From NCBI RefSeq assembly GCF_051014685.1, contig NC_135061.1, positions 4,175,029 to 4,239,028 of the forward strand: a stretch of 64,000 nt of DNA, written 5' to 3'. Below the pieces are notes generated by a model that saw nothing but the letters and a program-made list of their open reading frames with translations, did not search any database and was not told where the DNA came from. The stretch is from Ptiloglossa arizonensis (Eukaryota > Arthropoda > Insecta > Hymenoptera > Colletidae). The position numbers were made by a program, and so were the translations under genes. Of this stretch, positions 47,496-58,985 are shown piece after piece (within the stretch, counting starts at the first letter, position 1; each line of letters starts with the position of its first letter).

Positions 47496-47546
47496 CTGAT
47501 TATCAAATGCGTGAGAGAGAGGTGCGATGTTCTGGGATTGATGAGC
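47496..47546 (-). other. candidate 51-nt exon upstream of the 46-kb ORF
   Basis: On the minus strand, a strong acceptor (CACTTTTTCACAG) and a strong donor (ATCAG|GTAAAC) enclose 51 nt. Two frames are open. One (SSIPEHRTSLTHLII plus two bases) can join in phase to the 46-kb open frame through acceptor-like sites at about 46183 or 46162. It may be a 5' UTR or a small coding exon; there is no homology evidence. Confidence 0.35.
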
Positions 47547-47746
47547 CTGTGAAAAAGTGTACTTTGAGCAACGAAGCTATCGATAAGGTAAGTCTTTCAG
47601 GACACGATACGAAAATAACTCTTCTGTAAGATTTCTGTAAGATTTCTGTCAACAATTGTGAAATACAATCAAATGGTAGACACTGTTCATCGATTGGGTG
47701 ATGAAGGATTCGAAGACACGAACGTTCAACGTGTGCAACGATTATT

Positions 47747-47883
47747 TATTAGGTTGTTCGGAGAGTGATTTCGTTTTTCAAAATCGAGAACGTAGAATTT
47801 AATCAAATGTTTATACGCTCTAAAAGAATCGTGTTTCATTTTCACCAAAAAAAAAAAAAACGAAACGACTTTGAAGACAGATT
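47747..47883. mobile_element. mariner-like MITE, copy 3
   Basis: It begins TTAGGTTGTTCGGAGAGTGA and has the family core (AATCGTGTTTCATTTTCACC) and an A tract; the right terminus is decayed (ACTTTGAAGACAG). Confidence 0.7.
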
Positions 47884-48254
47884 CTGATCGACCAGTGATG
47901 AGCTTGATAAAGCGAACGAATTAATTGTAAATTCAACATTATAGTATACGAAAGAAAGAATAAATTTCTTGAAAAAAAATTGTAATTCATTTCACTTAGA
48001 AAGTTCCCTCAGAACTGCGCAGTAGAAAGTCTCAAAGAGAACTACAATTATGCCGTTATCTTAATTTTAATAACATCGTACATTTTTAAATACATCGAAA
48101 ATTCTTCGGGCAACATTAATTTTTCCTTTTCTTTCTTTTAAATGGAATCTCCAGTTTTACACAATCGTACATAGCTTTCGAGCATCGCGTAACGCGATTT
48201 CATTTTCTGAATATATAATAGTTTTACAACTAATAGTTTGAAAAATATTTAACG

Positions 48255-48838
48255 TAACTATTGAGAGATCTCTCTTCTCTTCTGTAAGCATAGACACGGA
48301 GCATAGAATTTAAGGTTCTGTTAGTCGCACGAAGAGCTCGATTAAAATTTTTCAATACTAAAGTACGCGCCAAATATTTTGGCCAATCAAGGTTAATTCC
48401 CCACCGATAAGTTACTTCTCTTTTATAAGCATAGAACCGAAGCATAGAATTCGAGGTTCTAATAGTCGCACGAATATTCCGATTAAAATTGTTCAATACT
48501 AAAGTACGCGCCAAATATTTTGGCCAATCAAGGTTCATTCCCTATCGATAAGTTGCTTCTCTTTTGTAAGCATAGAATTCGACGTTTTATTAGTCTCACG
48601 AATAGCCCGATTAAAATTGTTCAATACTAAAGTATGCGCCAAATATTTTAGCCAATCAAGGTTAATTCCCCATCGATAAGTTACTTCTCTTTTATAAGCA
48701 TAGAACCGAAGCATAGAATTCGAGGTTCTAATAGTCGCACGAATAGCCCGATTAAAATTTTTCAATTCTAAAGTATGCGCCAAATATTTTGGCCAATCAA
48801 GGTTAATTCCCCGTCGATAAGTTACTTCGATTCTCACG
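48255..48838. repeat. ~125-144-bp tandem array, about 4-5 copies
   Basis: GCATAGAATTCGAGGTTCTA, AAAGTACGCGCCAAATATTT and TCGATAAGTTACTTCTCTT recur. Unit length differs because one half-unit is missing in some copies. Minus-strand frames reading NLDWPKYLA come from it. Confidence 0.9.
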
Positions 48839-50214
48839 GTACTACAGCCCTCGACTTTCCTCAGAAGTCTTGAACGGCCAAACTATTTGGCATAGACTTA
48901 GCGTCGTCTCTAAATGTAGCAATCTTTCTATATATATGCATGCTTTCATTCCAACCCCACCTTTTCTGTGTCATCTACGTCCTACATCTAAGCCCTGCAT
49001 CATCCTAGCCTCTACGTCATGAAACTCCTTGAATACTTAAGCAATTTCTACAGAAGGCAGATAATCGAACTCCGAATCTTTAACAATTCTTTTCTGCATC
49101 GTAATTCAAATTTTATTCACATTCAAATCACCGAGTCTCTACCAGTTCGTTCCCGTACCGTCGTTCGAATCGCTAAATCTTTATTACTTCGTTTTGTACC
49201 AACGTCGAATTCAATCGCGTCAACTTCCGTTAGAATCGGTCACAGATCCGTAGAATATTCAACCGTGGACGATACCGAGCAGCTACGTGCGTCGATAAAA
49301 TAAATCTTGCCCGTTGTCGGCAATAACGCCAAGATTCACTCGCGTAGCGATGCATCGAACAAAGCGACTCGAACGACACGGTTTTCCACCTGAAACTCGG
49401 AATTTCACACGGTGGTGAACGCGTTAATCTATCCCGTAAGTTTATTAGCGTTTGTCGAGCAATCCTAACGATAACATTTTTTTCCGCTCGCGAGAGAATG
49501 CCTGACAGCTTCCCAGAACTCGAGCGAGCGACCTCGAGTGGGTGGTCGTTCTACGCGCCGCTTTGTCGCGGGTATCTCGAATCCCCTCCCGTTTTGTTCT
49601 TTTCCCTACCGCCGAGAGATCAACATGGAAGACGTCGTTTCGGCATTTCGAGCGAGAAAAGGGTCCCGACTCCCGCGGAACGTGATTTATTCCGGAACGC
49701 TGTGGGCATCGTCAAAAAGAGTGTAGCGTATATCGATTCGCGAAAGCGGAGCGTTGTTTTGCGCCCACTATCTGCCCTCCGGTGCCGCGTGAGCATTAAT
49801 CGCGATATCTTAATCGGCCGTTTCTTCCCTTTTTTCGCCGGAGGTCAAACACCTCGAAGCCAGACTCTCCCGCTGATTGGAAAACTCGAAGCTTGACATC
49901 CTTCGGCGAGCGTCACGAGAGCTTGCGCGAGGGAAATCTCGAATCGTGTACAATCGACGCAAAAAAGTTTGTCCACGCTACCGCAAATACACGAAACCCG
50001 TTAACAGTGACGCGACTCCTTTCCGAGCGAGCGATGCGCGAAGTGGCTGCGCGTCGAACCATTGTGTCGCCGACTGCCGAGCAATGCGGATCGCAGTCGC
50101 GGACACGTGCGTCGCTTTAACGATAGTCCGCGATCGGTGCGTACGCATACAAATTTTCCAGGAGCCAATATCACGATCTTTAACTATCCTTAACCTAAGA
50201 ATAAGTTAAGCTAT
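48839..50214. other. Non-coding; GC-rich 49.3-50.15 kb, nothing recognised
   Basis: The 132-codon frame at 49498-49896 has no motif and lies in GC-rich DNA, so it is most likely chance. Confidence 0.45.
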
Positions 50215-50249
50215 AATTAAATATAAGGATAACTATCCTTAACCTATAA

Positions 50250-50480
50250 TTAAACGAAGTGAACGAAAATTTAAACCGATATTGATCAGCGACTGATCAA
50301 CTTTGTGATGATGTCGCTGGATAAATACCTTTGGGAATTTTGATTAGAAAAATAACCAAACTGCCCTTAACCTCTTCGAAAACGAAGTGAAGAAAATTTA
50401 AACCGATATTGATCAGTGACACTCGTCAACTTTGTGACGATGTCTCTGTGTAAATGCCTTTGGTAAATTTGATTACAAAT
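50250..50480. repeat. ~125-bp direct repeat pair
   Basis: ACGAAGTGAACGAAAATTTA and CCGATATTGATCAG-GAC recur at about 50255 and 50382, followed in both by ATGTC-CTG-GTAAAT. Confidence 0.75.
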
Positions 50481-50839
50481 TTAACCAAATGTAATTTTAA
50501 AGTAATTGAGAAACTAAACATGTAAACATACTTGAACAAAATTAAAGAAACTTTCAAGGCGAAAAAAAATTACCCGCGACACAGTTCAGACTGAACTGGA
50601 ATATGGAAATGGGTAAATTTCCACGTGCCCGACGCGGAGTTACCGAATCGTGAAAATCGCTTTTATAGTATCCGGGGTATAAACGGTTCTTTTCAAGGAC
50701 ACCGAAAGTCACTACGGAACTATTCCGTACAACGTACGAACGGTGACCAATAGTCGAGTGGGACAAATGACTAATAGCTCTGCATTAGAGGAAAATCGAA
50801 TCACGAGAAACAAATTGAAATTTTATTTTCCTGGTAGAG

Positions 50840-51460
50840 CATTTTCCTGGTTTCCGGCGCGGCGGTGTCCACGCACGAGTCAGTTGGAAAGTTCTTGCGT
50901 GCATCGTTGCATCTCTCGCTGCACCGTGGCGCGCGGAGAGCTACAGAAATAGTTCATCCTCGGGTGCAGTGGGATTTCGGGAGATACACGGAGGGAGGGG
51001 AAGAAAGAGAAAGAGAGAGAGAGAGAGGGAGAGAGAGGGAGAGGGGTGGGGGGCTCGAGAAAGAGAGGAACGAGAGAAAATACGAGCGAGAGTTACGAGT
51101 TACGGCGGAAAACGGTGGATTATGTGTGTTTAACTCCCCCCACTTCCGAAAGGCCCAGAGTTATGTTTGAGCACGAAAAGTAAACTTCGACTTCGCGGCG
51201 ACGTGAGGCGCTTTGTGAGGATTAGGAGGAGGCCGCCACCGTTGAATCGGCTCCTTTGTCCCGACTTCCGTGCGCCGGAGAATCGATTCTTCCGCGGAAG
51301 GAACCACCGCCTATCTCGAATCTACCAAGAAACGAAACATAAGCAAGACCTCTGGCTTGATCTAATTGCAGCCTACCTCGAAACCGTGGAATTTTATGGA
51401 ATTATTTCTTTACAGAGATCTCGAGGGCGATCGGAGAGTGGATGACTTAACAGCGTGAAC
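50840..51460. other. GC-rich block with (GA)n at 51003-51042
   Basis: A GA/GAG microsatellite sits in CpG-rich DNA. Frames across it (RERERE) are repeat shadows. No gene recognised. Confidence 0.5.
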
Positions 51461-51675
51461 TCGGTTCAATGCTCGCCATCGGCGAGTCCGAGGAACCAAC
51501 AGTAATCGGCCGCTGTCACGTCTCCGTGAGTTTGGAAATTCAGCCTTGCAAATCAGTCACAATGGTACACGATTTTATCGGTTACTCTCGTGTGATAATT
51601 TATTCGAATACTATTGTTAGAAACAAAGTAGTTCGTGATGTTGGAGGATCTTTATAAAAATTTTCCAGGAAATAT

Positions 51676-51917
51676 TTAACCCTTTGGACTCGAGAGCAGA
51701 TCCTTGGTCGCTCAGTTAATTCAGTGTACTATCTTCGATCCGGAAAAACTTCCCGGTTTGGAATTCAAATTGGAATTGAAATATTACGTTCTCGTAGAGT
51801 GTGAATGCATGTATGCAAAGTATATAAAAATGTTCAATTTCAGATTAATTTTACAACTTAGATTTTCTCGAGGCGTCGATTTCTGGTAGCAAAAAAGCCT
51901 CGAGTGCAAAGTGTTAG
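51676..51917. mobile_element. TTAA element with CCCTTTG-ACTCGAG termini, family C copy 1
   Basis: 242 bp. The left end is TTAACCCTTTGGACTCGAG; the right end read inverted is CTAACACTTTGCACTCGAG. The interior matches 59847-60289 in reverse orientation. It has no transposase frame. Confidence 0.7.
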
Positions 51918-52685
51918 ATGATAAGATAATCGTAAAATATAATGACTTTGGTTGTGAAACTTTGTAGAATAATATTTTGAAGTATAAACACTGACAAAAA
52001 AAAGAAAATAATTAAAAAAAAAAAACTCGACGAATTAGTTTACCTAAAAAAAAAATGTAGAAAAACGGGAGTTTCTATTTTGGCATTTAGAGATTACGGT
52101 TCGAGATTTTCGGGACGTGTCTCGTCAAGGCTGGAGTTTCATCGGGTTACCGTGGAAAAAGTTCAGCCCGCGTTCCACCCACGCAGAGTGAAACGGGCCA
52201 CGGGTTTCAGGGAGGTAAATCCGAGGAAAAACTGGCCTGGTCGACGTGCAACAGGTAGGAATGCACAGACCAGTGCAAGTCCAAGCAGCCCGTCAAATAT
52301 CGACAGAAGCGAAGGCAGCGGTTAAGCTCCCGTTGGGAAACCGAAATACCAGCCAACTATTTCCAATTGAAATCGCCACCATATTGGTGAGAAGCGAACT
52401 TTTTTTGCTGACCTTGTTAAAACGACCCGACTTACGACCGTGAGCTTTTAATACACGGAAAATTCTTGATATAATAAAATCTCCGACACCGAGGCTATTT
52501 CCTCTCTCTCTCTCTCTCCTACGTTTTTCGATTTAAGAGGCAATACCGATACTATTCGGGACGAAAGAAAACTGATATTTGGCAATTTTCTCCGACGGTA
52601 TTACTTCTTTTGTTATTTCGAGTTCCACGCGAACACTTTGTAATCACAAGTTTATTTTTATGGGCTATAGTGGACTTGAAGGGTC

Positions 52686-52991
52686 TCTAACACTTTCGCT
52701 CCGGTAGTCGTATATATACGCCCTCGAAGAATGACAAGAAGATTCATATAGGAAGAGCGTATATACACGTTCGGGAAAAGTGGTCGTTGAGGTACGAAGA
52801 GCGTATATACACGTTCTGGAAAAGTGGTCGCTGAGGTACGAAGAGCGTATATACACGCTCTGGTAAAGTGGTCACTGAGGTACGAAGAGCGTATATATAC
52901 GTTCATAGAATATATACTTTTATTTCATACTTTACACGAGATACTTTTGTTAATCGAGTATCTGGCATAAAAAATGTCTCGAATGAGGCAC
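52686..52991. mobile_element. Truncated TTAA element carrying a palindromic 44-bp minisatellite
   Basis: It starts CTAACACTTTCGCTCCGG and matches the first third of 53241-53879. GAAGAGCGTATATACACG repeats at 52752, 52796, 52840 and 52884 (44 bp). It ends where a mariner-like MITE fragment (52992-53028) begins. Confidence 0.65.
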
Positions 52992-53028
52992 CAAAAAAAA
53001 CGAAACGACTTTCCGAACAACCCAATAT
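52992..53028. mobile_element. mariner-like MITE, right-end fragment
   Basis: ACGACTTTCCGAACAACCCAA is the right terminus of the MITE family; the left part is missing. Confidence 0.6.
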
Positions 53029-53240
53029 TTTACAAAAGTAATAAAACGCTTCTTTTTAAAATTACTCGATTATTAACGGTGTCTGCCTGTAACATTCATG
53101 GACAATTATCAAAATAGACAACCAACGACAAATTGATTTGCCCTTTCGATGTGACTAGGCGATTTGTTTGTAACAAGACTTCTCAAAATATAGTTTATCG
53201 TCTAGTATTGGTTCGCGTAAGTTTCTTAGGATGTTGATGC

Positions 53241-53879
53241 TTAACCCTTTCGCTTCAGCGGGCGTATATATACGCCCTCGATGAATAACCATTCATATAC
53301 GAAGAGCGTTTATATACGCCCTCGAAAAATGACTATTCATATACGAAGAGCGTATATACACGCTCTGGAAAAGTGGTCGCTGAGGTACGATACCGTATAT
53401 ATACGTTCGTACATTATATACTTTTATTTGATACTTTACACGAGATACTTTTGTCAATCGAATATCTGGCATCAAAAATGCCTCAAATAAGGTATCAAAA
53501 ATAAAAATCAAGTTCGAAAATGTGTCGTTTACAGTAAATTAGGTACTATTGTTCGCAATGTGACGTTGGCTTATACGTGGTTCCATTCTTCGAACTTTAT
53601 CGTACCAAACTTGATTATTAACATTGCGTTTGGCTTCAAATACTTTAGTAATTTCGTTACATTGTATTAAAAAATATTACACGAGCATTGTAATATAATA
53701 TATAAAAAAACTAAATTACGATTATAAAGTTTTATATTTTAAAAAGGAAAAACGATATTACCAAATATAATAAACATCAGTGTGAAATTTTAAGAACAAG
53801 AAAGAATTCTACTTACTCCCAAACATTTCATGCCTCACTGTCAACTACTCAGTAATGCACTTCGTAACGAAAGGGTTAA
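53241..53879. mobile_element. TTAA-flanked element with CCCTTTCG termini (639 bp)
   Basis: TTAACCCTTTCG at the left and CGAAAGGGTTAA at the right form a perfect 12-bp inverted terminus including TTAA. The left part holds GCGTATATATACGC palindromes and the family's minisatellite. There is no transposase. 52686-52991 is a truncated relative. Confidence 0.75.
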
Positions 53880-53885
53880 CAGGTA

Positions 53886-54007
53886 ATTGTATTCTTCGGA
53901 AAAATGGTGAATATATAATTTAATAAAATGTTTATACACTCTAAAAAAATCATATTTCATTTTCATCAAAAAAAGAAACGAATTAACTTTCCGAACAACC
54001 CAATAGA
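53886..54007. mobile_element. mariner-like MITE, copy 4
   Basis: The core and right end (TTAACTTTCCGAACAACCCAATA) are intact; about 17 bp near the left end are missing. It starts 6 bp after the TTAA element ends. Confidence 0.7.
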
Positions 54008-55908
54008 ATACATGTTTAAACTATGTATAAGGATATAAGTGAGGACACAACCAGACATCTACGAGTCCACGTAACTCGAGGACACATTATGTTCCTTACG
54101 TATCTCATAGCCAATTATATACAATAACTTCTCGAATAGAGGTCGCAAACTTGACGTCCCGTTCAGACGTTTTCAACAAGTATGGTAAGCGATTTTAATC
54201 AGGAATAGCGTTCTTTTTTTGCCGCAATTCAAGGTTGAACGTGTATAACACCCGACGAGACAAGTAGACGAACTACAATGAGAGTGAGAAGGATAGAGCA
54301 ACAGCAAGCGAGTCTCGCAATACATGCGTTCAGTGATCGAAACGTTGAAGCGATACCATACACACAAGTATGATAATCCCAAATAATTATTTTTATATTT
54401 TTTATTATATCTTTATGACAGTATTACCAACAGTATCAAAAATAGTGTTTAAAATCATTTTCATCGAGACAACCTCACCAATTTGTGAATAATACTCTCG
54501 TAAAGGAACAATGACAAATATAAAAATCTTCCATTTTCATTTTTTGTGCAAAATCCACTTCAAGTTTCTGTTTACACAGCCGTCGAGTTCTTAAGGAGTC
54601 TAACTGGTAGGAGCGTTTCCAAACCTTTCATCGAGATAAAAATTGAAATTTTTAACGCGGAGTTACCGCATCATTGATGTTTTTAAACGATCAGTCGCAG
54701 GTTAAATAATAATATCGATACGTATGTGTGCACTATGTGTACAATTTGTACGATTGTGTATAATGTTTCTTCTATTTTCGAATCAACTTGATATTTTCTG
54801 TTCCGTATCGATTGGATTTTTTAACTAAATATTTTCAATAATGTAAACACTCTGTATGCAAACTACACTTCACAACGAAGGAACGAAAGGTATAAATTGT
54901 GCTTTCGTAGAAGTTGTTCTTCTCTCGTGAAACTTTTAACGAAACATCGTTAACAGAAATTACGATAGTTGTGTATTTTATACTTATACGCGCGGCTCGT
55001 TAATTTGCACGTTACGCCCAAATGACCGAGCAGTTCCCTATCGCGCAAAACTAACCTTGGTTACAACAACTGTGTAAACTTGGATTTGCAAACTCTCCAA
55101 TAACACTTTCAAAACGTAGATTCTTTTTATGGATCTAAAAAATGAATGTACAAGATGTTCGAAAAATAGTATCGCAAAATTTACTCGATACTTTCAATCG
55201 GGGAACCAACTAATTAATTATTGATTGAAAAGTATCCTCTTTCAGAAATACAATCGATTTATATTACCGGAAACGTATGTACGCGTTGACATCGGAGAAT
55301 GTGTTTTGTAAAGAATAAGAAATATGTTCCGCAACGTTTTCATTAATCAAATATAATAAAAGGGAAGGGTACGTCCAGCAGAAAACTGGAAAAGTAATTT
55401 AAATTCCTTAGTTTCTTCTTTCGCGGAGTCGCTCGATATTAATAGTTTATATTAGGTCAGTGACAAACGTTGGAGAAATGGAAATGCACATCCAACATAT
55501 GCAAAACGTAATTAGAAACACGTCGAATACTTTGAAAATTGCACGACAATGACGAAATTAACTTATGAATTACCGTGTGTTAGTAACAGCTGAAGTTAAT
55601 TGTGCACTTAACGTTAAATCGTTTTCACCCCGGAAAGAAAAAGTTTACGGCACCGATTGGATACTTTTACATTAAACTCAAAGTACAGAATACGTTTACA
55701 AATTTGATAACACCGATTAAAGTTCGAATCTTGTATGTTCACCATGAAAGTGATTTAACGATAAATGTTCGCATCGACGTCCACCGATCTTTGATATTGC
55801 AAATCAAACTTCACTTTCATATGGAATATTTTGAAACTTTCGGTTGTACTTCAATCCTGAACGTTCTTCATTCTCACAATACTGAAATACTGCAATCTCG
55901 TGACGGTA
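54008..55908. other. AT-rich non-coding, nothing recognised
   Basis: No repeats or exons that I can support over 1.9 kb, which is one of the few quiet stretches. Confidence 0.5.
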
Positions 55909-56282
55909 CAGGGTGTCCCAATCGTCACCGGTCGATTTGAATTTCCCGCTATTTTTAAAACTTCGAACCGATTAACCTGAAACTTTACATATACCATCTA
56001 GACAGATGGGAAATTAATCGTGGAAAAGTACACAGTGAAAAAACCCGTGCAAATTAATCAAGCCTATAACAAAAATAGCGATTGTGCGAAACGTGGTGAA
56101 AAATTTTGGAAAAATATCAGTGACCGGTAAAAAAAGTCAAGGCGGTCGTTTGTAAAATACCTTACTCCATTATTAACTCCCAAGTTTCTACTTTTAAATA
56201 AATAAAAAACTATCAAAATTACTTAAACCGGTTGCGTTTTATTCAAAAAGTAAATCGACCGGTCACGACCGGGACACCCTTT
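55909..56282. mobile_element. DNA transposon remnant with 29-bp GGGTGTCCC termini (374 bp)
   Basis: The left end is AGGGTGTCCCAATCGTCACC then GGTCGATTT. The right end read inverted is AGGGTGTCCCGGTCGTGACC then GGTCGATTT, so only about three of 29 positions differ. TA lies on both sides, which suggests a Tc1/mariner-type target. No coding capacity. Confidence 0.75.
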
Positions 56283-57417
56283 ATTTCCGAATCACCCAGT
56301 ATACGGTCTTACGCAGCCTCTCGTGTCTCCTACTCGTTTCGCTGCCCACTGGAATGGAATAAATAATTTCGCTAGTGAGATGTCGGAAATTGTCGCTCGA
56401 ACGGGCCGGTCGAATTAAGGAAACAAGCGATCGTTTTTAAATAAATTCGATCGGCGGCCGCGGGATGCGAGTGACAAGCAGAAAATCGTTGGCGGGATTT
56501 CGCGTGGAAAAGCGAGAACGCGGATCGGCACGCGTAATCAAGCCAGCCAACGCGCTCCAGAATTGGCTGCCGGTTGCTCAACGAAAACTAGTACCGTACC
56601 ACGGTCCGTGAGGTGCCTAATCGTACACCTTCACCTAGATATCCGTCGATGTTTGCGCGACAACGTGCCCTTTCGAATCGCGCACAGTTACTCGTGTTAC
56701 GCCGTGCCACGAGCCGGACGCAATAACTCGGCTGAGCCACTGGCGACAGGCAAGTTTCTTTTCTTTTTTTTTTTTCTTTGTCAAGAACCGATTCGATCCA
56801 AGTATTTTCGATTTCGACGATAAATCGTTTCCAGTACCTCCACACGGTATTTTGACTCCGTTCCAAGTTTGGGAACTTTTTGACTCCGTTTCTCGGACGA
56901 CTCTGTAAAAGTTAAGGAGACACCTTCTCGACACGATATAATAGACTTTTTTTTATATATAGTTTCAACTCTTAGAAATAGTATAGAAGGAACTTATCGA
57001 GCAATTCGTATCGACGATAAATATATGTCTATAGTCGATGGTCCACGTGTGTACAAATATTGGTGGGCAGTCATTTTTTGATTAGATTGCCTGTATCTTA
57101 TAACGTAGTTTCTTTTTGCAATTGGTTTTCGATATATGAGGAATTTTTTAACCGTTATTATTTCTACGATTTCTGTTCTCGTTGAGTTCAGGATTAGTAA
57201 ATTTGTATTCCGAGTAATAAGAACTCGAGGTTCTTTCGCGTTTGAGCACGAACGATATGACATTCCGTTTAAAACAATAAATTTAACTTTCACCTCTCCG
57301 AGACGCCTCCACCTATAAAGAAGTACGCGTGCTACGTAATGCTTTTCATGCATTTGCACGAAGCAATTTTGTACAACGCGTAATTTACAAATCGTGCAAA
57401 CCAGAAAATTAATGCTG
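56283..57417. other. Non-coding; GC-rich 56.3-56.75 kb, nothing recognised
   Basis: No exon or repeat supported. A T tract lies at 56761-56777. Confidence 0.45.
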
Positions 57418-57627
57418 TGTATACTTGGGTCGATTTCTGTACGTTAATTGTCGTTTTCTCAAATAAATGAACAACCAGTTGTTCCATCAAGTCAATAGAA
57501 GCGTACGATATTCGTACAATAATAACAACAATCTACAAAAAAGTTCTGACCTCAGTTTTGGAACTTTGTCGATATATCGATAATAAACAGAAGCGAACTT
57601 ACAGTACCGAATCAAAGTATAAAGTCC
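57418..57627. repeat. Interspersed ~200-bp repeat, copy 1
   Basis: ATTTCTGTACGTTAATTGTC, AAAAAAGTTCTGACCTCAG and TTTGTCGATATATCGATAAT are shared with 60072-60265, where the same unit sits inside a TTAA element. No termini identified. Confidence 0.75.
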
Positions 57628-57837
57628 ATAGTTTTTTTTTTAAATTATGACTCCAAATTAGGGACAAGTTCTCAAGTTCGACGTATAACATCTATTTTTC
57701 TAGAATCGTTCCGAATGTGATCGAATAAATCGATACCAACTCGCGATAAAATATCGGAGAATAAACCACGGACATGGTTAAACAATACGGTTTCAAATGA
57801 CTAAAGTTCCCGAGTTTTGCGTACAATTCCCTCTACA

Positions 57838-58530
57838 ATTATTATGTTGATTCTTATTACGTCGATTATTATTACGTCGATTATTCTTACGTAGATTCTT
57901 ATTACATCGATTATTATTACGTAGATTATTATTACGTTGATTATTCTTACATAGATTATTATTACGTCGATTATTCTTACGTAGATTATTATTACGTCGA
58001 TTATTCTTACGTAGATTCTTATTACGTCGATTTTTATTACGTAGATTATTATTACGTAGATTATTATTACGTAGATTATTATTACGTCGATTTTTATTAC
58101 GTAGATTCTTGTTACATCGATTATTAGTACGTAGATTATTATTACGTCGATTATTATCACGTAGATTATTATTACGTCGATTTTTATTACGTAGATTCTT
58201 GTTACATCGATTATTAGTACGTAGATTATTATTACGTCGATTATTATCACGTAGATTATTATTACGTCGATTATTCTTGCGTAGATTCTTATTACGTCGA
58301 TTATTAGTACATAGATTATTATTACGTAGATTCTTATTACATTGATTATTAGTACGTAGATTATTATTACGTAGATTATTCTTACGTAGATTATTCTTGC
58401 GTAGATTCTTATTACGTCGATTATTAGTACATAGATTATTATTACGTAGATTATTCTTACGTAGATTATTCTTACGTAGATTATTCTTACGTAGATTCAT
58501 ATTACGTAGATTATTATTCCGTAGATCGAT
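57838..58530. repeat. 15-bp tandem array, about 46 copies
   Basis: ATTATTACGTAGATT and variants (GTCGATT, CTTACGT) repeat at 15 bp. The minus strand is open for over 230 codons as an Asn/Arg-rich pentapeptide repeat (NNLRN type); other frames are open too, as the period is a multiple of three. No gene signals. Confidence 0.95.
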
Positions 58531-58860
58531 ATAAGGGTAAACAATCCGTTAAATTCGATTCTTCGAGATTTCGACTTTCGTAATTTCCCGAGCCACTGGG
58601 CCATACCTGAGGTCAGATCGTACCCGTGTACCGGGTCACTCCCAAAACGGAATGATCGAGCTAAGAAACGGAAGACGAACCCGCGAGTAAGACGAGAAAT
58701 CACGATGTAAAACGGAGGACGAAGGGCGTGTTCGGGGCGATGGTTTCTACCGGTACTGTACCGGTTTTAAAGGACTCCGGAGTCGCGGAGTAGAAACGCG
58801 CGAGGAACGAAGGTAGGAGCGCGACGCGTATCGTACACGCGGCAGGTACGACTCGCGTAC

Positions 58861-58985
58861 CTGAGAGGTGCGCGACAAGGACGGTGGCCGAGAGGTGATC
58901 GGCGTGCCGCGGCTCGGGAATAGGCGATAGAGAAGGAAGGGGAGAGGGAAACCGAGCACGCGCGAGCGAGCGAGACGCACCAATC
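58861..58985 (-). promoter_or_regulatory. GC-rich candidate first exon/promoter with CCAAT box
   Basis: A CpG-rich block covers roughly 58600-59220. A CCAAT motif (58980-58984, plus-strand sense) borders a pyrimidine-rich stretch that on the minus strand runs to a good donor, CTCTCAG|GTACGC, at 58861. This is the look of an untranslated first exon and core promoter of a minus-strand gene, possibly da. It could instead drive a plus-strand transcript. No TATA box or ORF supports a choice. Confidence 0.3.

Noticed and set aside
49498..49896. 132-codon plus-strand frame
   Set aside because: Chance frame in GC-rich DNA, without domain or conserved motif.
57838..58530. CRISPR-like array
   Set aside because: Regular repeats but no unique spacers; this is a eukaryotic minisatellite. 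The same holds for the 43-, 44- and 51-bp arrays.
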